A stretch of 14,257 nucleotides of DNA, taken from the NCBI GenBank assembly GCA_038245795.1, contig JBBRSC010000060.1:1-14257 (forward strand), written 5' to 3'. This document shows positions 1 to 5,447 of this stretch, piece by piece. A program made the position numbers and the translations under genes. The stretch is from JBBRSC01 sp038245795 (lineage in GTDB: Bacteria > Actinomycetota > Acidimicrobiia > Acidimicrobiales > Microtrichaceae). Each line of letters starts with the position of its first letter. Positions within the stretch are counted from its first letter, which is position 1. The notes beneath the pieces are model-generated. The model saw only the letters and a program-made list of their open reading frames with translations, did no database searches and was not told the DNA's origin.

Positions 1-1
1 C

Positions 2-748
2 GAGTCGGTTCGTATCCTTCGTCCGCAGGAGATCGGGACCTACGTGGCCGATGGGCTCTTCGACCTCGGGATCATGGGACGCGACTGGGTCGAGGAATCG
101 GGAGCCGATGTCGTCTCGTTGGGCGAACTCCGATATTCGAAGGCAACTGCGAATCCGATTCGGGTTGTATTGGCCGTGCCTGGCGATTCGCCATGGCAGC
201 GGGCCGAGGACCTGCCTGCCGGCGTGCGCATCAGCTCGGAGTATCCCGTCATCACCAAGCGCTACTTCGAGTCGAAGGGCATCGACGCCGATGTCCGCCT
301 CTCCTATGGCGCTACTGAGGCCAAAGTCCCCGACATCGTCGACGCTGTGGTGGAGATCACCGAGACCGGCTCGGCGCTTCGCGCCGCGGGACTCCGAATC
401 GTCGACGAGATCATGCTCAGTTGGACTGAGGTGGTCGTCAACAAAGACGCTCACGCCGATCCGATCAAGCGCCACGCCATGGAACAGCTGATGGTGCTGC
501 TGCAAGGTGTGCTCGAGGCTCGCGGCAAGGTCCTGGTCAAACTCAATGTGGCCGCGGAGCATCTTGATGCCGTCATCGCGCAGCTTCCGGCCCTGAAGAT
601 GCCGACCGTCAACGAGCTCTACGGCGGCAGCGGCTTCGCCGTCGAAACCGTCGTCGCCAAGAACGAGATCAACGTGTTGATCCCGGCCCTCAAGGATTCG
701 GGCGCCACCGGCATCATCGAGCTGCCGCTCTCGAAAATCGTCCACTGA
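2..748 (+). CDS. hisG: ATP phosphoribosyltransferase, long form (5'-truncated)
   Basis: Catalyses the first committed step of histidine synthesis, joining ATP and phosphoribosyl pyrophosphate. The frame is open from the left edge, so the N-terminal part of the catalytic domain is missing and 248 residues remain. Seen: the family stretch RPQEIGTYVADGLFDLGI near the visible start, with GRDWVEE shortly after. The C-terminal ~75 residues (from about 515) carry VLVKLNVA, LPALKMPTV and a final IIELPLSKIV, which match the ACT-like HisG_C regulatory domain. That domain marks the long, histidine-inhibited hexameric form that does not need HisZ (family knowledge). The stop codon overlaps the start of the next gene (TGATG), suggesting translational coupling. 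Identity is secure; only the start lies outside the window. Confidence 0.95.
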   Translation, partial: ESVRILRPQEIGTYVADGLFDLGIMGRDWVEESGADVVSLGELRYSKATANPIRVVLAVPGDSPWQRAEDLPAGVRISSEYPVITKRYFESKGIDADVRLSYGATEAKVPDIVDAVVEITETGSALRAAGLRIVDEIMLSWTEVVVNKDAHADPIKRHAMEQLMVLLQGVLEARGKVLVKLNVAAEHLDAVIAQLPALKMPTVNELYGGSGFAVETVVAKNEINVLIPALKDSGATGIIELPLSKIVH

Positions 749-1071
749 TGACTCGCTCGGTTGTCGCGCAAGCAGCTGATGGCGGCGCGATCGATCGTCA
801 CGATGGTGCGGCGACTGCGTCCACCAACAGTTGGGGCACTCCTCCGATCATGATGCGACGCGGCCAGCTCGGCGTGGTCACCGAGTTCGACGAAGCGCGT
901 GGGTGGGGGATCGTGACGTCGGAATCTGGCGAGTCCTTCCCGCTGCACTGCACGGCCATCGCTGACGGCACCCGAACCATTGTGGTCGGTACCCACGTGC
1001 GCTTTGGCGTCGGTGCGGGACGGATGGGTCGTTGGGAAGCTGCCGACGTGAGTGCCGTCTCGTCTCCCTAG
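748..1071 (+). CDS. small cold-shock-domain-like protein
   Basis: A 107-residue protein whose residues 39-103 resemble an OB-fold cold-shock domain. GQLGVVTEFDEARGWGIV (39-56) aligns with the usual KGTVKWFN..KGFGFI stretch, and SFPLHC (63-68) sits where the DVFVH RNP2 motif is expected. The nucleic-acid-binding aromatics are only partly kept, so it is a divergent member. The first 34 residues are polar, Ala/Thr-rich and probably disordered. Start: ATG at 748 overlaps the hisG stop, which favours coupling. ATGs at 850 and 853 would give a compact domain-only protein of 72-73 residues and cannot be excluded. No clear ribosome binding site precedes any of the three. The role is unknown; nucleic-acid binding is inferred from the fold. 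Confidence 0.72.
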   Translation: MTRSVVAQAADGGAIDRHDGAATASTNSWGTPPIMMRRGQLGVVTEFDEARGWGIVTSESGESFPLHCTAIADGTRTIVVGTHVRFGVGAGRMGRWEAADVSAVSSP

Positions 1072-1081
1072 GCTGTTGGTC

Positions 1082-2920
1082 ATGACCGACACCACCAACC
1101 CAGTGACCGACGCCTCGATCTCCGCCGACCACTCAGGTTTCGGCGCCGTGGAGAACGTCGCCTGGGACCTCGATCCATTGCTTCCTCGCCCAGGCGCTGA
1201 GGGTGTCGAGGATCTTCTCTCCCGAGCCGCGGAGCTCACCGACGCCATCGAAGCTCGTCGCGGCACGATGGCGGCCCTCGATGCCGCCGCGCTGGCGGGG
1301 TTGTTCCACGATCTGTCGAAGCTCTACGACACGCTCGGGCGGGTCGGGAACTACACCGGTCTGCGCTTCGCTGTCGACACCGCCGATTCGGCGATCGCCG
1401 CGTTGATGCAGCAAGTTGAAGAACGGTCGACGGCGCTCGCCACTCGACTGGTGTGGGTGGATCTGGAATGGGCGGAGCTCACCGATGAGCGGGTCGAAGA
1501 GTTGCTGTCCGACCCGCAGCTCGACTTCGTGGCCCATCATCTGCGCGGTCTTCGCCGATATCGGCCGCATCTGTTGTCGGAGCTCGAGGAGATCGCCCTC
1601 ACCGAGAAGTCCGTCACCGGCGCCAGTGCATTTGCGCGGCTCTTCAGCGAGCAGACCTCGGCCATCACGGTGGAGATCGACGGCGCGGAAACGTCGCTCG
1701 AGCAGGCCCTGTCCTCGCTCGACACCCCCGACATCGACGCGCGCCGCACCGCTGCCGAAGCGGTCACCGAGGCATTGACCCCCGGACTCCGGACCCGCGG
1801 CTTCATCTACAACACGCTGCTCGCCGACAAGGCGACCGACGATCGGATGCGTTCGTATCCCAGCTGGATCTCCTCGCGGAACCTGTCGAACGAAGCGTCC
1901 GATGCCAGCGTCGAAGCGCTGATCGAAGCAGTCGTTGCCCGCTATGACATCCCGCAGCGTTGGTACACGGCGAAGGCCGAGATGTTGGGCCTGGATGGCC
2001 TCGACGATTGGGACCGGTACGCGTCGGTTGCGGTGGATTCGGCGAGCTTTGATTGGTCGGATGGCTGCGACATCGTGGTCGATGCCTATGGCAGCTTCAG
2101 CGGGCAGATGGCCGACGTCGTGAAGGAGTTCCTCGATCAGCCGTGGGTCGATGCGCCCGTTCGACCGGCCAAACGTGGGGGAGCGTTCTGCGCCTACACC
2201 GTGCCATCGCACCATCCCTATCTGATGTTGAACTGGACATCGAAGCGTCGTGATGTGCTCACCCTCGCGCACGAACTCGGCCATGGAATTCACGCGTATC
2301 TCTCTCGTGGTCAAGGCGTCTTCCATCAGTCGACGCCGCTGACGCTCGCCGAGACGGCATCGGTCTTCGGTGAGACGGTGACCTTCGGTCGACTGCTCGA
2401 TCAGACCAACGATCCGGCTGATCGCCTGGCCTTGCTGGCCGAGCATCTCGAAGGCGAGATCGCCACCGTCTTTCGTCAGATTGCGATGTGCCGCTTCGAA
2501 GGCGCCGTTCACACCGAGCGTCGAACCGTGGGCGAGCTGTCCACGCAACGCTTCGGGGAGTTGTGGTTCGAGACGCAGGGCGAGATGCTCGGCGATTCGG
2601 TTCGACTGTCCGAGGGATACGGCTCGTGGTGGAGCTACATTCCGCACTTCATCCATACTCCTGGCTACGTCTATGCCTATGCGTACGGCCAGCTCCTGGC
2701 GTTGTCGGTCTATGCCCGATACGAGGCCGAGGGGTCGGGGTTCGTGCCGGCCTATGTCGACATGTTGTCAGCGGGTGGTTCCATGCCGCCCGAAGAACTC
2801 GGGAAAATCGTCGGCGTCGACTTGGCTGATCCAGGGTTCTGGGATGCTGGGCTGAGCATCATCGATCGACACCTCGAGGCGACGCTCGATGCGGCCCGAG
2901 CCGCTGGCCGACTCAGCTGA
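1082..2920 (+). CDS. M3-family oligoendopeptidase (PepF-like)
   Basis: Cytoplasmic zinc metallopeptidase expected to cleave short peptides. With ATG at 1082 the product has 612 residues, normal for M3B oligoendopeptidase F. Zinc site: HELGH at residues 397-401, with the third ligand as the Glu of AETASVFGE (E424). The conserved region around FCAYTVPSHHPYLMLNW lies just before it, and the tyrosine-rich FIHTPGYVYAYAYGQLLAL stretch follows near the C-terminus. Both are typical of the family. No signal peptide or membrane segment is seen. Start: ATG 1082 lies 10 bases after the preceding stop; an in-frame GTG at 1052 would overlap the upstream gene and add ten residues unlike the family. Substrate and physiological role are not shown by context. 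Confidence 0.93.
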   Translation: MTDTTNPVTDASISADHSGFGAVENVAWDLDPLLPRPGAEGVEDLLSRAAELTDAIEARRGTMAALDAAALAGLFHDLSKLYDTLGRVGNYTGLRFAVDTADSAIAALMQQVEERSTALATRLVWVDLEWAELTDERVEELLSDPQLDFVAHHLRGLRRYRPHLLSELEEIALTEKSVTGASAFARLFSEQTSAITVEIDGAETSLEQALSSLDTPDIDARRTAAEAVTEALTPGLRTRGFIYNTLLADKATDDRMRSYPSWISSRNLSNEASDASVEALIEAVVARYDIPQRWYTAKAEMLGLDGLDDWDRYASVAVDSASFDWSDGCDIVVDAYGSFSGQMADVVKEFLDQPWVDAPVRPAKRGGAFCAYTVPSHHPYLMLNWTSKRRDVLTLAHELGHGIHAYLSRGQGVFHQSTPLTLAETASVFGETVTFGRLLDQTNDPADRLALLAEHLEGEIATVFRQIAMCRFEGAVHTERRTVGELSTQRFGELWFETQGEMLGDSVRLSEGYGSWWSYIPHFIHTPGYVYAYAYGQLLALSVYARYEAEGSGFVPAYVDMLSAGGSMPPEELGKIVGVDLADPGFWDAGLSIIDRHLEATLDAARAAGRLS

Positions 2921-2935
2921 GCAGCTTCAGCTCAG
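2915..2935. terminator. hairpin between convergent genes
   Basis: The junction between the peptidase gene and the oppositely oriented DUF1844 gene can fold in two registers. One pairs AGCTGA (2915-2920) with TCAGCT (2927-2932); the other pairs CTGAGC (2917-2922) with GCTCAG (2930-2935). Both stop codons lie inside the structure. There is no T-run on either strand, so it is not a textbook intrinsic terminator. A bidirectional stop or 3'-end-protecting role is inferred from position only. Confidence 0.35.
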
Positions 2936-3387
2936 GGGGCGGCGTCGATTTCTGACTTGATCTGCACGAATGCCATCTGGAGTTGTTGCACGGCCTGCTG
3001 CAGGACAGGCTCGTTTTCGCCGAGTCGGCCTTCGACCGACGACACGACCGCACGGAGAGCATCGATAGCGACCGATGCCTCAGAGAAGTTCGGGACTTCT
3101 TGGTTGAGGTGCATGGCGGCGAGTTCGTAGATGCCCATGAGGTGATTGGCGATCACGTCCGCTGCTGGCGCTTCCAGGACCCGGCGCTGCACCTCGATCA
3201 TCTCGGCGAGCACCCGCTCGGCTTCGGCCCGTTCTTCCGGCGGGAGAGCAGCGAGCTCTTCAGCCATTGAGGGCGGGATCATCCCCGAGACGTCAGCCGC
3301 GTAGAGCTCGTCGCCCACCGGATCGGGTGCGGCAGCGGGCGTTGCGCGCTGAATCGGGCGTTCTCCATCGGGGGTCCACAAGCTCAT
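2932..3387 (-). CDS. DUF1844 domain protein
   Basis: A 151-residue soluble protein with no assigned function. Residues 77-144 match the DUF1844 pattern: AMHLNQ (91-96), then AIDALRAVV, then an acidic linker and QQLQMAFVQ near the end. The N-terminal part begins MSLWTPDGER and has a Pro/Ala-rich linker, then a charged helical stretch (41-75, ELAALPPEERAEAERVL) that could form a coiled coil. Start: ATG at 3387, preceded on the minus strand by AAGGA at about 7 bases. The open frame runs further upstream to 3765, but that part is Arg/Ser-rich and not protein-like. In other actinobacteria, as I recall it, a DUF1844 gene likewise lies divergent from or next to infC, so a link to translation is possible but unproven. 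A minus-strand TAGTGT (3418-3413) could be its -10 element; the -35 is poor. Confidence 0.85.
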   Translation of the reverse strand: MSLWTPDGERPIQRATPAAAPDPVGDELYAADVSGMIPPSMAEELAALPPEERAEAERVLAEMIEVQRRVLEAPAADVIANHLMGIYELAAMHLNQEVPNFSEASVAIDALRAVVSSVEGRLGENEPVLQQAVQQLQMAFVQIKSEIDAAP

Positions 3388-3499
3388 CGAAGTTCCTTCC
3401 GTTCTGCGCCACACACTAGGTGCGCAACGGACCTTCGATTTCCGCAACCCCGAACCATCGGCCGATCGAGCAGACGTCGCCGACGAGTGCCGGGAAGTC

Positions 3500-3534
3500 G
3501 CTCGCTGGGGGAGCGCTGGGCTCCCGCAGCGAGC
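3500..3534. repeat. long GC-rich inverted repeat
   Basis: GCTCGCTG (3500-3507) pairs with CAGCGAGC (3527-3534), then one G-G mismatch, then GGGAGC (3509-3514) pairs with GCTCCC (3520-3525) around the 5-base loop GCTGG. That is 14 base pairs with a single mismatch. It lies between divergent genes, so it is not an obvious terminator of either. It could be part of a long infC leader, a small RNA or a protein-binding site. Confidence 0.5.
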
Positions 3535-3559
3535 AACGTCGATCGACAGGCGCCATGAA

Positions 3560-3577
3560 CCGGCGAGAGATCGCCGG
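3560..3577 (+). promoter_or_regulatory. hairpin with GAGA (GNRA-type) tetraloop
   Basis: CCGGCGA (3560-3566) and TCGCCGG (3571-3577) form a perfect 7-bp stem. On the plus strand the loop is GAGA, a member of the stable GNRA tetraloop class; on the minus strand it would be TCTC, which is not. This orientation argues, weakly, for a plus-strand RNA, that is, for belonging to the infC side. No coding function is seen here. Confidence 0.4.
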
Positions 3578-3676
3578 ATGCGGCCGACCGACGCCCCCTC
3601 AGGTGGCTTTCGGAGGCCTGGCGCTGGTACTGTCGTCGTCACAACTGAGGAAAGCGGGTCGCCACGTGCGCACCCC

Positions 3677-3742
3677 ACCCAGTCACATGAGCTTCGGCTC
3701 GCAGTGCACTGGGTCGATCGAGGCTCCAGACCCGGGTGGGTC
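3677..3742 (+). promoter_or_regulatory. candidate infC-operon leader RNA with alternative stems
   Basis: First hairpin: ACCCAGT (3677-3683) pairs with ACTGGGT (3708-3714), CAC (3684-3686) with GTG (3704-3706) past a bulged C, and the tip TGAGC/GCTCG (3688-3701) closes a TTCG loop, UUCG in RNA, an exceptionally stable tetraloop. Second hairpin: GACCC (3729-3733) pairs with GGGTC (3738-3742). A competing stem can form between CTGGGTC (3709-3715) and GACCCGG (3729-3735), excluding both others. Four segments pairing 1-2 and 3-4 versus 2-3 is the layout of an attenuator or translational switch. It ends about 100 bases before the infC ribosome binding site. IF3/L35/L20 operons are autoregulated in model bacteria; a similar job here is inferred. 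I do not recognise a named RNA family. Confidence 0.5.
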
Positions 3743-3834
3743 CGCGGCGGATGTCGGCGTTCCAACGTCGCCCGTTCGTGTTTCGGCCGGGCTCAACATC
3801 GAAGACGACTGCGGATATCCCGTGGTCTCCCAAC

Positions 3835-3850
3835 AAAGGACGTGCCATTG
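3835..3850 (+). promoter_or_regulatory. infC: infC ribosome binding site and candidate ATT/TTG initiators
   Basis: AAAGGA (3835-3840) is a strong Shine-Dalgarno, six bases before ATT (3847-3849) and seven before TTG (3848-3850). ATT is in the infC frame, but TGA follows as the fourth codon (3856-3858). TTG is out of frame and opens a six-codon reading frame (MSSDRS) ending at TAG (3866-3868), which overlaps an in-frame ATA (3865). AUU is the known initiator of E. coli infC, where it makes the gene sensitive to IF3 level. Which codon is used here cannot be settled from the sequence. Confidence 0.6.
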
Positions 3851-3864
3851 AGCAGTGATCGGTC

Positions 3865-4683
3865 ATAGCAACGCCGCAGAGCGACGAACCACGGATCAAC
3901 GATCGTATCCGTGCTCGTGAAGTTCGCCTGATCGACGTCGACGGGGGCCAATTGGGCATCCGAGCGCTTCCCGAAGCGCTCTCCATCGCCCGTGCCGCCG
4001 AGTTGGATCTGGTTGAGGTGGCAGCAACGGCGAATCCGCCGGTGTGTCGCATCATGAACTACTCGAAGTACAAGTTCGAAGAGCAGCAGCGTGCCAAGGA
4101 GTCTCGACGAAAGTCGTCGAACATCGTGGTCAAGGAAATGAAGTACCGCCCGAAAATTGGTGACGGCGACTTCAACACCAAGACCCGCAAGGTGGAGCAC
4201 TTCCTGGCAGAAGGCCACAAGGTGAAGGTCACGATCATGTTCCGGGGCCGCGAGATGCAGCATCCGGAACTGGGTCGAAAGATCCTCGATCGCATCGCTG
4301 TCGACGTCGTCGACATCGGCAAGGTCGAGATCATGCCCCGCCAGGATGGCCGCAACATGACCATGGTGCTCGGACCCGACAAGGCAGCGCAGAAGGCGGC
4401 CGTGAAGCGGTCCGAGGAAGCGCTCGTCGAAGCGGCGGAAACCGCAGCGGCAGCCGAGGCGAACCTTGCCCTCGACGCACTCGACAGCGCAGATGACGCC
4501 GACGCCAGCACGTCCGACGCAACGATTGCCGACAACGCCACCACCATCACCGAGGAACCGGTGACCAGTGCAGCCAAGGAGGTCACCGAGGTGGCCGACG
4601 AAGCCGACACCACTACCGCAGAACCGGTCGCCGACGAGGAACTCCTCGCCGCCGACGATCCAGTACCAGCCCCCGCCGACTGA
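3865..4683 (+). CDS. infC: translation initiation factor IF-3
   Basis: IF3 binds the 30S subunit, prevents premature 50S joining and checks start-codon pairing. The N-domain begins at EPRINDRIRAREVRLID (from about 3886) and continues to DLVEVAATANPPVCRIMNYSKYKFE; the C-domain includes VTIMFRGREMQHPELG and QDGRNMTMVLGP. The family core (about 170 residues) is complete. About 100 further residues form an Ala/Asp/Glu/Thr-rich acidic tail. Start: an in-frame TGA at 3856 bounds the frame, and no ATG, GTG or TTG occurs before TTG 3952. Starting at 3952 would delete conserved N-domain residues. I give ATA 3865 as the left limit of uninterrupted frame; ATC 3895 is another rare option. The strong ribosome binding site points to 3847/3848, which needs recoding or a one-base sequence error. 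First gene of the infC-rpmI-rplT operon. Confidence 0.9.
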   Translation: MATPQSDEPRINDRIRAREVRLIDVDGGQLGIRALPEALSIARAAELDLVEVAATANPPVCRIMNYSKYKFEEQQRAKESRRKSSNIVVKEMKYRPKIGDGDFNTKTRKVEHFLAEGHKVKVTIMFRGREMQHPELGRKILDRIAVDVVDIGKVEIMPRQDGRNMTMVLGPDKAAQKAAVKRSEEALVEAAETAAAAEANLALDALDSADDADASTSDATIADNATTITEEPVTSAAKEVTEVADEADTTTAEPVADEELLAADDPVPAPAD

Positions 4684-4699
4684 TCAGCACAGCGCTGAT
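4683..4699 (+). promoter_or_regulatory. hairpin at the infC-rpmI junction
   Basis: ATCAGC (4683-4688) and GCTGAT (4694-4699) form a perfect 6-bp stem with a 5-base loop, starting at the last base of the infC stop codon and ending 17 bases before the rpmI Shine-Dalgarno. No T-run follows, so a terminator is unlikely. It could influence rpmI translation or mRNA processing. Confidence 0.35.
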
Positions 4700-4725
4700 T
4701 GCTCGACCAGATTCACGGAGAAGAC

Positions 4726-4920
4726 ATGCCGAAGATGAAGACGCACTCCGGTGCGAAGAAGAGATTCAAGGTGACGGGATCCGGCAAAATCATGCGCCGA
4801 CAGGTCAACCTCAGCCACATCTTGGAAAAGAAGCCCTCGACCCGGACACGACGACTGTCCAGCGAGAAGGAACTGACCGGCGGCAACCGCGCCACAGTTC
4901 GCAAACAACTCGGCATCTGA
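4726..4920 (+). CDS. rpmI: 50S ribosomal protein L35
   Basis: A 64-residue, strongly basic ribosomal protein of the large subunit, the normal length for L35. The N-terminus MPKMKTHSGAKKRFKVTGSG is diagnostic and is followed by LSHILEKKPSTRTRRL and a C-terminal VRKQLGI. Start: ATG 4726, with GGAG at 4717-4720 five bases upstream. The frame runs back to a TTG at 4699, but the family N-terminus fixes the ATG. It sits between infC and rplT as in most bacteria. Hairpins flank it on both sides (4683-4699 and 4934-4955), which suggests separate tuning of its translation or of transcript processing. Confidence 0.97.
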   Translation: MPKMKTHSGAKKRFKVTGSGKIMRRQVNLSHILEKKPSTRTRRLSSEKELTGGNRATVRKQLGI

Positions 4921-4933
4921 TTCTGTCCCAACG

Positions 4934-4969
4934 ATGACCAACCCGCGTTGGTCATGAAGTCCCTGCTTC
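4934..4969 (+). promoter_or_regulatory. tandem hairpins before the rplT ribosome binding site
   Basis: ATGACCAAC (4934-4942) and GTTGGTCAT (4947-4955) form a perfect 9-bp stem with the 4-base loop CCGC. Directly after it, GAAG (4956-4959) and CTTC (4966-4969) can make a small second stem. The rplT Shine-Dalgarno AAAGGA begins at 4971, one base beyond. No T-run is present. In E. coli and Bacillus, L20 represses its own operon through mRNA structures; a related role here is inferred from position and not recognised by sequence. Confidence 0.45.
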
Positions 4970-4982
4970 GAAAGGAATTCCC

Positions 4983-5447
4983 ATGGCACGTGTCAAGGGC
5001 GGCGTTCACGCCAAGAAGAACCACAAGAAGGTCCTCGCCCGCGCGAAAGGCCACTACGGCAACCGCAGCCGCGTCTACCGCGCCGCCAACGAGTCCGTCA
5101 TGCATGCGCTCAACTACGCAGCGCGTGATCGTCGGGCCAAGAAGGGCGAGTTCCGCAAGCTCTGGATTCAGCGGATCAACGCCGCGTGTCGCATCCACGG
5201 CATGAGCTATAGCCGCTTTATCAACGGGCTGAACCTCGCTGGCATCGAGGTCGACCGCAAAATCCTCGCCGATCTTGCCGTGACCGACGATGCCGCATTC
5301 GGCGCGCTGGTCGAAGCTGCCAAGGACGCTTTGGCGAACTCGCCGCATGCCCAGGCCTCGTCATCGGATTCCAACGACGAAGCCGGCGACCCTGCGGAAG
5401 CTGACGACGCCGCCGACAAGGACGTCGCCGCCGAGGTGTCATCCTGA
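4983..5447 (+). CDS. rplT: 50S ribosomal protein L20
   Basis: Large-subunit assembly protein that binds 23S rRNA. Its N-terminus MARVKGGVHAKKNHKKVL and the stretch RDRRAKKGEFRKLWIQRINA are family hallmarks, with SYSRFINGL and ILADLAV further on. The L20 core ends near residue 117. Residues 118-154 are an extra Ala/Asp/Glu-rich acidic tail, so the 154-residue total exceeds the usual 115-130. Start: ATG 4983 with AAAGGA (4971-4976) six bases upstream. The 3' end contains a GAGG (5433-5436) that may serve as ribosome binding site for the overlapping methyltransferase gene. L20 is the known autorepressor of this operon in E. coli and Bacillus. Confidence 0.97.
   Translation: MARVKGGVHAKKNHKKVLARAKGHYGNRSRVYRAANESVMHALNYAARDRRAKKGEFRKLWIQRINAACRIHGMSYSRFINGLNLAGIEVDRKILADLAVTDDAAFGALVEAAKDALANSPHAQASSSDSNDEAGDPAEADDAADKDVAAEVSS

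Larger units (their letters stand above)
3388..3846. other. gene-free divergent region upstream of infC
   Basis: About 460 bases between two divergent genes. Overlapping frames (3420-3851, 3578-3868) encode compositions I do not recognise as protein and disagree with one another, so I call no gene. The stretch holds strong inverted repeats at 3500-3534, 3560-3577 and 3677-3742, and 10-bp palindromes at 3457-3466 and 3538-3547. A weak TAnnnT -10-like hexamer, TACTGT (3628-3633), has no convincing -35. If that is the infC promoter, the infC leader would be about 210 bases long. The infC ribosome binding site lies at the right end. Confidence 0.6.

Noticed and set aside
1133..2656. 507-codon open frame on the minus strand
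   Set aside because: Fully antisense to the peptidase gene, which has an intact zinc motif; Arg/Gly/His-rich composition typical of a GC-rich shadow frame.
3628..3633. TACTGT as the infC promoter -10
   Set aside because: Fits TAnnnT, but no -35 hexamer lies at 16-19 bases; kept only as a remark in the region entry.
3647..3654. GAGGAAAG, resembling a conserved RNase P RNA segment
   Set aside because: None of the other conserved RNase P RNA segments are found around it; a chance 8-base match.
3420..3868. Plus-strand open frames upstream of infC (3420-3851 and 3578-3868)
   Set aside because: No family resemblance, low-complexity Arg/Ser/Pro-rich products, no ribosome binding site, and they run across the strong hairpins.
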